The notes under the pieces were generated by a model. That model had not been told where the DNA came from and did not search any database. It saw nothing but the letters and a program-made list of their open reading frames with translations. Source: Epiperipatus broadwayi (lineage: Eukaryota > Onychophora > Udeonychophora > Euonychophora > Peripatidae). From it: 64,000 nucleotides of DNA. The DNA is taken from contig JAQFVV010012434.1 of NCBI GenBank assembly GCA_028023455.1, forward strand, positions 7,189,157 through 7,253,156, in the 5' to 3' direction. Of this stretch, positions 12,487 to 24,727 are shown piece after piece. The position numbers were made by a program, and so were the translations under genes. Every line of letters begins with the position of its first letter. Position 1 is the first letter of the stretch.

Positions 12487-13250
12487 AAAAATTTATAAGA
12501 CCTAAAAAGGCTTGCAATTATTTTACATTTCTGGTCTCTGCACATTTTTTACTGCTCACACTTTATCTTTTATCGGTCTTTTCCCATTGTTAGAAATCAT
12601 GTGTCCAAGAAATTCTAATTCATGCATTTTCCATATGCATTTTTCTTTGTTCAGTTTGAGACCCGTGTCTTTTAATTTATTACATACTCTAGTCAATCAT
12701 TTATGTAGTTCACTTTCTGTTGTGGCCACAACCAAAATATCATCATAATATGGCGTCACTCCCTGTATTTCATTAACAATGTGTTGAGTTTTGCCTGAAA
12801 AATATTAGGTGCTATTGTCACACTGAAAGATAGCCTATTGCATTGAAACAGACCCAAAGGCATGATTACTGCTAACATTTGAGCTGTTTTATTAGTTACC
12901 TTAATTTGATGGTAGGTGGCATTTAAATCTAACTTTGCGAAAAAATTTTCATTGGCTAAACCTGCTAAAAGCTCATGAACGTTTGGAATTGGATATGCCC
13001 CTTTGGATAAAAATTTGTTTACTGTTAACCAGTAATCCCCACAAATTCTAACCTGGTCATTTGTCTTTGTTACTATTACGATCGGTGTGGTTTATTGTGC
13101 ATCTTCTACCAGTGTCAAAACTCCTTGGCTTACTAATTTCTGAATTTTTTGTTTCACTTTTTCATGCGATGCAAACGGAATCTTTCAGGGCTTGCATACA
13201 ATTGGTCAGGCATTTTTACATAAATCTATGTCTACTGGGGCTAATTTGAA
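12487..13250 (-). pseudogene. Ty3-type reverse transcriptase
   Basis: Read on the minus strand the catalytic box YYDDIL lies at about 12735-12750, followed by LKLNKEKCIW and LEFLGHMIS, all standard Ty3 RT landmarks. The domain is not in one open frame: stops are scattered through it. The catalytic YxDD itself is intact. Confidence 0.8.
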
Positions 13251-13479
13251 AAATCCTACTTGTTCTGAAAAAGTTCTGGATATGCTTTAATGTATTCTTG
13301 TTCAAACAATATGTGTTTTATAACTGTTACAGAAATTTCTAGCTGTTCAAACCATTCTCTTCCTATTATTGGGGCTATGTTTCCTTTTACTATATAAATA
13401 GGTAGATGCAATATTTCTTCTTTGTACCTAATTGGGATCTAGGATTTATCTTTTACTATTATTGTGTTTCTGCTGACAT

Positions 13480-13640
13480 CTTTCACTCTAATGTTCATTT
13501 TCTGTATAATGCATCCCTTATGTCCTCTGGTAATATTGTTCCATTTTTTCTTCTGATAACAGTGATATTGCTGAGCCACTATTGATCTCCATTTCTATCT
13601 CTTTTCCACATATATTCAGTGTTATCATGTATTGTTTTTG
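13480..13640 (-). pseudogene. Ty3-type aspartic protease remnant
   Basis: On the minus strand the sequence reads EIEMEINSGSAISLLSE, corresponding to the protease active-site loop D-S/T-G. The catalytic Asp codon has become Asn (codon at 13581-13583), so the enzyme would be inactive even without the stops. Confidence 0.65.
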
Positions 13641-13708
13641 GATTTGTGCACACACATATTTTTTACTTCATATTCCATATGTCGTTTCTCTTGTGTTTTT
13701 GGATTTCT

Positions 13709-14336
13709 TCAGACTAATATTAGAAGTCCTTTCTTTTCACAATTATGACAAGTATATGTATGCCATTTGCAGTTTTTTGATATGTGTCCTTGTTTTCCAC
13801 AACAGAAACCTTTTATTTGATTTTTTCTGTCATTCCATTCTTTCATATTTGTACTCTGTGTTTTCCCTTCTGTTTTATGTATTTCCCATGACTGTTTATC
13901 ATTTATCTTGCCTCTGAAACACATTGCTTGTTCAATTACAAGCTCATACACTTTCCCTTTTTTTATTGCTATGTTTTAGGTCAAATCTGGTTTCATTAAC
14001 AAATTCTCATGTAGCCAGTCTTCATTTCATTCCCCATAACAACAGATCCAGTAGTTCTTGTTCAGTGAAATCTCCATATTGGCAATCTTTCACTAATTGT
14101 CACAGACTTATGTCAAAATCTCTTATGCTTTCACCTCTGTGTTGTCTCCTATTGCGCAAGGTTAATTGAGCCATAAACTTCGATGGTTGTGGACTGAAAT
14201 AATTAGATAATTTGCTTATAATGTTTTCATATTCTGTTTTGTCCATTATTGGTTTATTCATTAGTTTATGTATAACTTCTAGGACTCTTCTTCTCAACAG
14301 GCATAATAGTGCTGCCACTTTTTTATTATTCTCCAT
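13709..14336 (-). pseudogene. Ty3-type gag with zinc knuckle
   Basis: Frame 14100-14336 resembles the Ty3 gag capsid region (LSNYFSPQPSKFMAQLTLRN and GESIRDFDISL). Frame 13709-13951 continues it with a CCHC knuckle CCGKQGHISKNC and a partial second one, YTCHNCEKKG. A frameshift near 14000-14100 separates them. Confidence 0.8.
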
Positions 14337-14499
14337 AATGCTATTTAGCTTAAAAAATTTTCCGAGTTGAGTGACATATAGTGGCCATTCTCCGGCATTC
14401 CCAATGTTGATTTATGAGATACTTTTTTGTCCTAATGACATCTTAACTTATCCTTCCAACTTTTTAATTAAATCATTTACTCTGTAGATTCAAAATTTC

Positions 14500-14520
14500 A
14501 CAGTGACTGTGCCAAAAGTT
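14500..14520 (-). other. Putative primer-binding site
   Basis: Immediately inside the 5' LTR the minus strand reads AACTTTTGGCACAGTCACTG. A TGG start a few bases from the LTR is usual for a site complementary to a tRNA 3' CCA end. The same core (TGG, then GCACAGTCAC or GTGCAGTCAC) is found in the small LTR element at 55.5 kb, so both may use the same tRNA. Confidence 0.5.
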
Positions 14521-14637
14521 TGTCATGTATTAAAAAAACCTTCATTCCATTTTATTATTTGCAACACTATATAGGTTTATTCAAAACATAAAATATTCTA
14601 AGTACATGCTATTTTAACTGAATTACAATACAATACG
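14521..14637 (-). repeat. Ty3-type 5' LTR
   Basis: Partner of 10168-10284. On its right it runs into a TA repeat, after which the sequence changes character; Ty3 3' internal sequence resumes at 24424. Confidence 0.8.
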
Positions 14638-17476
14638 TATATATATATATATATGAAAACCAGGCACTCTTCACAAACCTGGGAGCTTAATTGTAAGTGT
14701 ATATTGTGCCAGTCAAAACATGCTTATCCATCTAACACGAGCTGGAACTCACAAAATGTACTTCAAACCCAGTCGAGCCCGAGATTTAGGTCAGGGACCA
14801 GCCTGGATTCGAACCCACTCTCCAAGCACCAGATCTAACACCCAATGGATAACATAACAATGGTAGCACACGAGATTTAATTCTTTATCCGGCCCACTAG
14901 CAAATCGGAGAAAACAATAAGACTCATGGACTTAAACATATATATAAACAACTTAAATACTAGACATTCCACAGATAAAATCTAACATATTTAAATAATA
15001 GGGGCTTTACTAATGAATACTTATGGGCAATTAGTGAATTGGATTGATTTAATAATGAGACAGAAACTGATATATGATGAATTAAAATATATTTATTGAC
15101 AATTGTTGTTGGCAAATGCACGCAGGCATTTTATTTATAAAGTAACATTCTCTAGACTATTTGAACAATAATTGATGTTGGCAAATAGGTTTGTGGCTAT
15201 GATTCAATGGAGCCAAATATCCTGCTATACAACTAATCACTACATTAACTTTTACCAGTTATGCCCTTTCATCATCAGTTCGTGTGGCTCTTTTACGTAA
15301 AATCAAACCAAGTCTGGAGTGAAACTTAATACATCTTAATTATAAGAAATTTATTTTAACTATGGGCTTTTAAAGCGTCCCAGATAGCTTTAGATCGAAC
15401 GGGTTTTCAAGAATGCTTCGGATCAACGCCGAAGACTGCATATTAGGGAGGGAGAGTTGGCTATAATGATTTTACTAATACGCTAGGCACAAGTAAAATA
15501 TAATAATAAAGTGGCTCTGCGGATGGAAGAATAGTTTTAGGGTTTTTGTGACAAACAATGGTTTACCCAATAACCGGTCGTCATGCTGCTAATGGGGAAC
15601 CTTTATTTGGTTCAGAGGCGGGGGACTTACGTGCTAATCTGGCCCGTAGCTCAGACTTCGCTACTGCACTACCCATAAGAGAAGATGGGCTGGACTTACC
15701 GTGGCTCCATCTTATATATGTATAAAAAAACAGCATAACGAGAAGATATAAATAAATAAATTCCACATCCGCCAAGCCGAAGGATATTATAAATGAAATA
15801 TCACATATTAAATGAACACAAGTTTATCAGCTTGATCAAAAGAGCCAACTCTTCTGTAGCATGAGAAATACGATATGCTACTGACAGGAATGTATATACA
15901 AACTTTACTTTATCCCGTTCAATCTCTTTAGTTATCTATAACTAATAAACTCTTAAAAGGTGGAAAAGTATATTTAATAAGGGACTTACGAATACTTAAC
16001 TAAAAAAATATACTTATAATTACACTCCAGGCTAGTTTAATCTTTAGTAACATAATAAATAAAGGTTGAAAAGCCACATTTTATATTTATATTAATTAAT
16101 TTATTAAGTGAAAAAATATGAATTTGGGTTTCGAAACAGCGCACGAAATGACGCTATATAAATAATTTAAATTTATATGTTTAAAAACATATTCTATAAT
16201 TAAATGCACGCCGTTTCGAAACATAGGCATAACTAATAATAAATAAAATAAGCAAAAGAAAAGCAAAATATAATTGCAGTGATTAAATTATATAGCAAAA
16301 TATTAATTAATAAAGAAAAATTTGCAAAAGTATTACATTTTCTAGAATTAAAATATTATTTTAGGAAACAATTTAGACAGTTTACACTATTGAATTAAGG
16401 AAAAATTAGCAAAAAGTATTTCATTTAAATATTATTTCAGAAACAATTTAGCGAGAAAGTTCAATGATATGGTTAGCTAACCTGTTTTGAAGAAACAATG
16501 ACTGTTTTTGAAATTTACAGAGCTCTGCGATTTTAAATATTAAAACAGTTCTCCTGTAGATGGGCTGGAGATATTCGAACTGGAATGAAGGTGAATTCTT
16601 GGGCGGCTTATGGCATCTTTAATTTAGTTGGGAGACGATTTTTAAAATATTGTTTGTTTAGCTGGACTGAAATCGGAACGAAGGCAAATTATTTTTACGG
16701 CTTATGGCATCTTCAAATTTAGTTGGTGTAAGCTTGGTTGTTCCTTTGGCATTTGATGGATTGAACTAGGCGTTCCATCATGGGAAAGCAGCAAAATTTT
16801 GCCTGACTTTAGCCAGACATGTTAAGGTTGAACAATTTAAAACTTCTCATGTTAACTCTCTTCAAAAGCAAGATGGATTCTCTCTTCCCGCTTAAAATAA
16901 GGCCTATTTATATCCTTCTACTAAACTTTAACACCTTTCTGGAATTTCGTAAGCCTCGGGACCAATTGACTTTTAATTAAAGCAAAATAATATAATTCAA
17001 TTTCTACAACAACTGATAAAATCTCCGAGGTGTTATATTTAATTTCCTTAAAAAATGTATCAAAATATGTAAACTATATAATTTGATTCATTTTCATTAA
17101 TTAAATTCCTTTTCAGGTGTTATTACTTAGCAGAAGGAACGGTATTCTGATTGAATGAAAAAGTCTTTTGTTGCAAACAAAAATCAATCAGAAAACAGAT
17201 TTTACTTTTTTACCCAGGTGTGTCACTAATTGATATCTTGTTTACAAAAATTCTCATTTTTAATTGCGAACAGATAATTCTTATTTTATAAAACTAAATA
17301 ACTTTTAACATATTTGTTTAATAAAAAAAAAAGCAAATTTAAAGAAAATACTTGTTTCAACTATATATGTAAAACATTAAATCAGAAAACCGTTAAATAA
17401 ATTAAAGAAAACATTTACATTACTTTTATTTAAACTTAAATATATATGAATCATTTTGCCGTTATTCCAAGGTATA

Positions 17477-17630
17477 AATTATCCATCCACATACGAATAT
17501 TATAGCGAATATAATTAAGAATTGACTGAAAATTAATAAAACATTTTATAATAAATTATGAGCATTTCTCCGCTATAATTTTATCAAACCTGTCTAATTA
17601 TAGCGTGTTTTCGTATGTAAATGGATGATG
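17477..17630. repeat. Complex foldback
   Basis: The outer arms (ATCCATCCACATACGAA on the left; inverted ATCCATTTACATACGAA on the right) enclose a second inverted pair around CGCTATAATT / AATTATAGCG. The whole could fold into a branched hairpin, as in miniature inverted-repeat elements. No coding content. Confidence 0.55.
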
Positions 17631-17689
17631 CCATTCAAGCGGCCATTGTAGCAAAGTTTTCCCGCTCGACTTATATATTACATTTTTAC

Positions 17690-17900
17690 ATTTAAAATAG
17701 GTTCGAAACTAGTTCAGACGGGTAGGTCATTAGGTTGATGGTGAAACGGAAAGGGATTGGAGATTTCCGTTTCAATATATATATATTATAACAGGAGAAA
17801 GATCTTTGAGATTCGCATATACTGACCATGAGGGCGCCACTAGTCCGAAAATAGGAACTAGACATTTATTTTAAGGGTGGACAGGATATGCGAATCAAAA
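17690..17900. repeat. Diverged repeat pair, member 1
   Basis: Homologous to 22150-22345: shared order is GTGAAAC, GTTTCAATATATATATT, ATAACA, then AGGGCGCCA, TAGGAACTAG-like sequence and CGAATCAAAA-like sequence. Within it GATTCGCATAT (17811) is repeated inverted as ATATGCGAATC (near 17887). TGGCGCCCT on the minus strand resembles an LTR-element primer-binding site, but LTR borders could not be fixed. Confidence 0.5.
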
Positions 17901-19503
17901 GGCACCGAACTAAACTCAGGGAGGGACAAGATATCTTAAATATTGTTTAGACAGTTGAGAAATCAAAGCACAAAGACAAACGTCAGCCAAATTAAGTTTA
18001 AACAATTTATTAATTTTATTAAAAGTTGTGCAATAGAGTGAAGACATCTAGCCACGAATACAAAAGTGGCTTATAGTAACATATGCGTATTTACCAGGGA
18101 GTGCACAAGAGTATGACAAACATGAAGGCATTAAACATTTTGGCAGCAAAATTCTCTCACTTAAAATATATGAAATGGTTAGGATAATATCTTCTTGCTG
18201 GCCAGTTGTAAAATTACAAAAACAAACAACAACTCTAGCTTCCTGAATCAGAGATAATAAAACAGTTACTGTCCCGCCGGAAATCAACGAAACCAGCGCA
18301 GACGTCCGAGCAGTAATATTCTAATTACTGTCGTTAAAATGCCGCAGGACTGCTGCGCGTAATACTACATTCAAAGTAAACATGGTTGATCTCACTTACA
18401 AGACAGCAAAAGATATTTGATTACGATCTTATGTAATCCAGAAAGAAATGACTACTTTCAGACAACCCGAAGAAATAACTTGACAAATAGCCAGCAAAAA
18501 GATTTTGTTGTTTGCACAAAAAGCGCAAACGAAACATGCTTAAAGATTCTTTATTTTACAACTAAGGGCAGGTGAATAAATAAAGACTACGAAAACTGCC
18601 AATGCGTTTTGTAATAGTTAATGAAATAATCAGGTATATATTAAACATATAAAATACAATCTCCTAATGCACCCCCTGATAAACGAAAATTGCAAACAAA
18701 CTTGGAATCTTAAAACTAAGATTCCAAGACACACTTTAAATACTAGAAAAGAGTACATACAGATAATAAATAATTAAAAAAACAATTAATACCATTTTAA
18801 AACATATTTATCATTAGATTGAGTGGAGATTTAATTAAACGCAATTTATTTACCCTGGCTAGAATAGGAAAAAGTTTAGCTTACGGTAAGGCAGAGTTCT
18901 AGTGATTTAGTGATGAGTGCGCACTTTTGATAATAGTTCATCTTTCAGGTCCTTTGACAGTGGCAAGGTAGAGGCAGTGTTTATTTTAGAAGTTCATGGC
19001 ATGACTGAAGGAGAGCTGGTAGGTGTGGGTCCATCCTTTGTTCAAATTAGCAAGACATTCTAATGATGGCAAAACTCATAGCGGTAGATTTTGACATCTT
19101 GCACAGCAACGAAGTTTGTCAATAATTATTTAAGTTTTTAACAGGAATTAAACATCTGAACAGCTACTCAAAAACATATGACTCTTAGCAGGCAATAATC
19201 CAAGTGTCTATTTCTATACTGAATCTCCTCTCTCACTTAAATTGGCAGGCTATCTTTGCCTCGCTACATTTCCCGCAAAAAACTTTCATTAGTGTCCATT
19301 CTATATTTCAGGCAGGGCAAATATTAATTTCCCACTCAATCTAATTTAAGACTTCCAACCAGGGATTATTGTAACCAAAATAACAAAGACAAAACTAAAT
19401 CTCCACTTTTTAGAATTAACTTCAAAAATAATTACAATAAAAGCAACAGGAATATATAATTAGCAAGCTTGTCTGTTTTTAATCAAATTGATTAAAACAG
19501 GCG

Positions 19504-19582
19504 GTGAAAGTAAACTATTTTAAAATCAATTTTATAAACAAAGTAGTGAAAGTAAACTATTTTAAAATCAATTTTATAAACA
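19504..19582. repeat. 37-bp tandem duplication
   Basis: The sequence from GTGAAAGTAAAC to TTTATAAACA at 19504-19540 is repeated exactly at 19546-19582 (period 42). Confidence 0.85.
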
Positions 19583-22149
19583 TTAAATGATCTACTTTAA
19601 ATATAAATGTGTATGTGTTTTAAATAATAATAAAAATTTTAGCATTAGACATTTAATGAAAATGAAGTTGTTTTCCCTTTTTAATTTTAGTAATAAAACC
19701 ATTGAATCAGAAATCAATCCGGCTCAATATATATATATATTGTAACAGTCAGGAACGTGTGATTCGTTAGCATAGTGCAGAATTCGACCACCACACAGAA
19801 CTGCAGCACCATTTAGATAGCAAAGCTACCCATAGTACTGAGTTCGAACATAGTTTATCAGTTCCACAATACAATCTACGAAACAACGCATCTGATGCAA
19901 CATTAGTAAATATTTCTTTAGGCATAGTGATCAGGGTTTGCAAGAGATTCATGATTTTATTTCGAGTTAGCTAATCAGAACATTAATCTTACACATTTAT
20001 ATTTAAAGAATTGAGGAATCATATTGAATGGGTATCGAATAAATAAATAAAGAAATAATGGCAGACGTATAGTTTGACATTATTTATTGAAACACTTTAA
20101 TAACAAATTATCTGCTAATAATATTTGGTAATGTTTAAATTGAGTAGCGGTATTTTCCGATACTGTTATGTTCAAGAAATACATTTATTTATTTGAGGAC
20201 GTAATCTAGCTACCTAAAATTCTCAAGCAAGTATGTTTTTGCAATACATGAGTCTAAGTAAGATTTATAATAGTAGTGGTGGACATATATTTATTTAATT
20301 AAATATATTTATTAGTAACTAAGGGCAAACATTTATTTGAGAGTGAGTTATGTCACTAATGCAGGGACGGAGTCATACATAGAATAATAAAGTTAATAAA
20401 AGAAACACTTGGTACGTTTAGAAAGGCGATAGGAAATGGCAGTATATTGAAACTGCAAAGCCGTGAATGAGTTTATAAATACAGGTTGGTGTTTTCCATA
20501 GACCCGAAGAGGTAAGGTGTCACATAAGCATAACCAGGAACAAGTGGTTTGTGCCACAGTTGCCTGATGGCTGCATGATGGTCATCAAGCCCTATGGGAG
20601 CATTTATTATGTCCACTTGTGTAGGACGACGGTTTAATTTCAACCCTATAGAATCCGGAATATTCAAGCTTGTAATGGGTCATCGTGTCTCTAAAATGTA
20701 ACACATGTATAATGTACAGACAATTCTGTTAAGACTTAAATATATTTTATAACACCACCCTACATTATCAACATTTAATAAGGAACATTTGCGACTCTCA
20801 AAGAAATGCAAATTTTATGGAATTATTAATTACAAATTTAATAAAATATAAAAACAATATATAAATTGGGTGATTATTATAACTAATACATCAGCCATTT
20901 GTTAAGCACTAGACCCCTGTATTACAATAAATGAAGCACTGAATGCGTGTCGATTTAGATGAAAATATTAAGTTATTTATGAAAGTAAATATTAATGAAA
21001 ATTTGACATGCATCCACTGTTTCAAGCGATCATAGATTTATACTTAGAAAACTATGAGCATGCAATAATTATATAAAATGTAGATTTTAGAAATACACAC
21101 CCAAGAAGGATAGAGTTAGGCAGGCTAGATTATTAAAGAAATTTACATATTAATTATTAAATCTATAGTATTACAAATGATAGTTTTACAGTTTATAGTT
21201 TATAAGTTATAAAAGATGAATAAGCTATAGCAGGATATTAGTAGAGTACTCACTCTAGAGAATTTGGATACAGGTACCTGTTTTATGAGAAGTTTTTCGA
21301 TTCATTGGTCAGTAGCAAATTGTTCATGATTCTAGCATTAGCAGTTCTTTCCTGTATTTAGGTGGTTTATTTACTTTAACAGCAGCAGCAGCTTTCTAAT
21401 TGTTCGGGCAGCAGACCTTGGTTGGTATTCTGGAGGGCATAAGTGAAGGTTTACGGCATACTATAGACCATCACTGGGGAGAATAGTCTTTGGCGCTTAC
21501 TCCTCATGCATATGGTGGCAGGTAAATTAATATATGTCTCTTTGGAGACTCTCCTGATCAAGAGCAAAGCTAAAGTTAAAGTGAAAGTTTCTAGCAAGTC
21601 TAAAATGGCCTCTTTTCTTAGATCTTATCTTTCACATTTTTGTCATAGTTTATTTTTGGATTCCACTTAATCTGCCTTGAGGATAATCAATGCATTTTGT
21701 TAAGTTTAATTATCAAGAAAGCTGCCTTTCTATTGTTTACATTAACATTTTGCATTTACTAATTACATTTTGGGGAATTTTTCTTTAATTAATCTATTAT
21801 TTCTCACTGGCCGTTGCTTTTAAAATTTTAAATACAAAAGGGAACATATGATTATTTTTACTTTTAATTAAATATTACAATCTATTTCTAAAATTACTAC
21901 TAAATGAAATTTAAACAAAGCAATAAATAATGGATTTTACAATTCAAAATAAATAGCTGAATTTATATATCTTTATATAAATAAATATACAAAAATAATA
22001 TTTTTATATAACTAAAAAAAATCTAAATTATATCATTTATCTTTATTTATTGCCTTAAATTTGATATCAAAATGTGTGCATGTTTATGGTGAATTCTACA
22101 TATATCTATACATTTTTAATATTGTTACACACACAATTCAATACCAAAA

Positions 22150-22345
22150 AGTTTAAATTTGGGTAGGATAGAACGGTGAGTGAGAGATGATAGAAAAAGG
22201 TGAAACCTAAGATTCGAATACGAATCTTACTGTTTCAATATATATATTATAACAATCCAGAGAAAAACTTAATGTCATCTGCACTACAGGGCGCCATCTA
22301 GGCATTTGAACCTAGAAAAATTTATAAAGTAGGCAGATACGTAAG
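22150..22345. repeat. Diverged repeat pair, member 2
   Basis: Partner of 17690-17900. Contains a perfect 9-bp hairpin, TAAGATTCG with its inverted copy CGAATCTTA around a four-base loop, at about 22209-22230. A segment from TGTTACAC (22130) to TATAACA (22256) has TG...CA ends like a small LTR, which is suggestive only. Confidence 0.45.
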
Positions 22346-23183
22346 TCAAAAAAAAAATTTTTTTTTTTTTTTTTAATAAATATATTTTGATATCTGGTCA
22401 TTAGCCCAAGTCACTAGCTCATTGGAATAGCAGAGATTTATATTCATAAAAAAAAATTATTATCTAAGAATAATTTAAAAAAAGAATAAAATAAGCCACT
22501 GCCAGTAATTAACATACAAAACTTTATTTACGCACATATATATATATATAAGATTTAACATTATTATTTTAATATGTTTACTTTAACATTTAACATTATT
22601 TTTACTTTTATTTTAGATTTTTAATTTACATTTTAAAATTTTATACTATTATTAGTTCGCACAGATTTGTTTAAAAATGTTGAGTATAGATCGGTTACAT
22701 AGATTCCATGGTCAAAAACATTTCAAAATAAACATAAACGATCAAAATACAAAATCATTGATACTGTCAATTGCAGAGGAAAATTTATAAGTAACCAAAT
22801 AGCATTCACCATAAGATGCTTGCATTAACACCAATAACTTAAAAGACATCCGAATAAATACATTTTAGATACTCACCGTAAGGTATCAGTATTTACTGAA
22901 TGTCTATATATATTTTGATCGAATATGAAAACCAAAAACATAATCAACCGGTAACGAACCCATGCAAGCATCTATACCCAACTTAAATTTAATGCATCTT
23001 TATTTAGAGTGTCGAGTATGATTAGACTACATAGATTTGCATTTGAAAAGAAAATATTCAATCCTTGTTTAACCTTAGGCCAAAGGTTCGCAGTCAAACC
23101 AAACTTCAATCCATCTGATATATCGATGTGGTCAATGTAATACGAATACGGCAGCACAATTAGGTTAAGAGAAGAAACTGCTT

Positions 23184-23221
23184 CTCATCAGATAGGAATA
23201 TTACATCTATCTGATGATGAG
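23184..23221. repeat. Short hairpin
   Basis: CTCATCAGATAG at 23184-23195 is mirrored by CTATCTGATGATGAG at 23207-23221 with an 11-base loop and a three-base insertion in one arm. Confidence 0.6.
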
Positions 23222-24423
23222 AGCAATAAAAAAAAAACTCCATAGGAAGGAACTGCAGTCTCTGTCTTATAATTCCTCCCATAGGCAAAATGAGTGTGTG
23301 CGGTGTATAATAGCGATTCTGCCCATAGCGAATCTCGTACTACATCTACTAATTACACCAATATATCCAATCCATTGACCTAATTCAACTACGAAATGAA
23401 TAACCTAAGATTACCCTCCCCTAATATAACTTTACAAATCTAAATAGCCATTCACGCCCGACTTAAGTTTAATATTTATATAACTAGTTTAATGAAAAAC
23501 AGAAATCATAATAAAACTTAAAGAACAAATAAATAAATAAATGGAAATGATTTTACAAAAGAAATACATTAAATAAAATTATAACTAATTAATAAATAAC
23601 GTTGGTCAGATAGGATTCTATTTCTTAATTATTTTAAATACGGAAAGTTTTTAATTTAATGTTCATTAATTATAAAGTTCTTACGGTTTACAACAGTTCA
23701 TCTTTATCTGTTGCTTGCCATTTGAATGTGAATTCCCATGCCATCCAAAAAAGATTGATATTCTGTTGGCTGTTTTATTTATTCATCTGGAGGTTTTTTA
23801 CTCCAGCTGATCCTCAATGTAAAAAAACGATAGTTCATTTCTCTTTCTTCCTAGCAGAACTGAAGGCATTGAAGAGTGCGTCTTTTCAATCCCTTCTCCT
23901 TTAACTCCGCACTAACACATATCTGTCCACTCGTAATAACCAACTAACTCTTTTATTTTCAAACCTTTCCTTTTATAATAATTTTGTGGATTAACTCAAC
24001 ATTACGTCATGATGGTGAAAACCTTTTCATTGAGGTCCGATTTCCCGATGGATTTCTTTCATTTGCTAAAAGTTTCTATTGTTTTCCTATCTGACCGATG
24101 CTTATACATTTAAATGCCCAAAGGCTAGTTTACTAATTAAAATAATCATTTCCATTTTACAAAAGATTAATTAATTTGTTTTCAAACTTAAACATATATT
24201 TTTAACTCTAAATCTTTTCTGAAAATTTAGTTTTAGACTACTCTTTTATATAAAGTTTTATTTTAATAATTATTTATCTGTGCAATATTATATATATGCG
24301 AGTCTAAGATGATTTTTTAATTTTCAGTTTTTAATTCTTAAAAAAGAAATTTTTATTGGCAAACTTTTTTTTTTTTTATATGTTTACTAATAAAAAAATA
24401 ATGTAACGTACGTATTGCCCATT

Positions 24424-24727
24424 ACAATATATATATATATATAAAGTCTTTTTATTTGCTGTGTATGTGTCTTCACACCTTGACAGATTTACCTATTGAA
24501 TAGCTCAATTCTCTCATTACTCCAATGGTTCGTTGTTCTGTAGTTCTGCCAATCAATGCGTCCTCACCATTTCTCTATGGTCCAGCTTGATACCAATTTT
24601 TCTAGCCATAATCCTTTGTCTTCCATAATCTGTTTTATATTTTTTTTATTCCACCATTTTAACAAATAAATTATATGTCCATAATTTCACTTCTTAAATA
24701 TTTGTTTTTCTTTTACCAATCATTTCC
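24424..24727 (-). mobile_element. Truncated Ty3-type 3' internal fragment
   Basis: Closely matches 10285-10590 (for example ATAAAGTCTTTTTATTTGCT and CCATAATCCTTTGTCTTCC-like landmarks), by eye near 85-90% identical. It stops abruptly at 24727 where dispersed repeat copy B begins. Position and orientation fit continuation of a second Ty3 copy sharing the LTR at 14521-14637, with the 9.8-kb block inserted between. Confidence 0.8.

Larger units (their letters stand above)
10168..14637 (-). mobile_element. Ty3-type LTR retrotransposon, decayed
   Basis: Minus-strand element with 117-bp LTRs at 10168-10284 and 14521-14637 and gag, protease, RT, RNase H and integrase in Ty3 order between them. Read on the minus strand each LTR runs TGTATTG...CATGACA (the right one has a T-to-C change at its second base). 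Coding parts are broken by stops and frameshifts, and the protease catalytic Asp is replaced. No convincing target duplication is seen because the outer right flank is a TA run. Confidence 0.85.
14638..24423. other. Compositionally distinct insertion-like block
   Basis: About 9.8 kb bounded by TA runs on both sides, visibly richer in G+C and CpG than the flanks and without any convincing long reading frame. Contents that can be seen: a tRNA-like B box (GGTTCGAATCC, minus strand, near 14812-14824), short GTTTCGAAAC palindromes, a complex foldback at 17.5 kb, a diverged repeat pair at 17.7 and 22.2 kb, a 37-bp tandem duplication at 19.5 kb and a hairpin at 23.2 kb. No terminal inverted repeats or LTRs of the whole block were found. 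It may be a nested set of unrecognised elements. Confidence 0.5.

Noticed and set aside
12215-14169. Plus-strand frames opposite the Ty3-type pol and gag
   Set aside because: Shadows of minus-strand coding sequence with strong RT, RNase H and gag motifs.
14700-14880. Possible functional tRNA gene on the minus strand because of a perfect GGTTCGAATCC B box
   Set aside because: No acceptor or anticodon stems could be paired; more likely part of a tRNA-derived repeat.
15581-15775. 64-codon minus-strand frame with a hydrophobic start
   Set aside because: No homology recognised and no gene context; probably chance.
20473-20667. 64-codon minus-strand frame in the 14.6-24.4-kb block
   Set aside because: No recognisable domain, no supporting context; length expected by chance in less AT-rich DNA.
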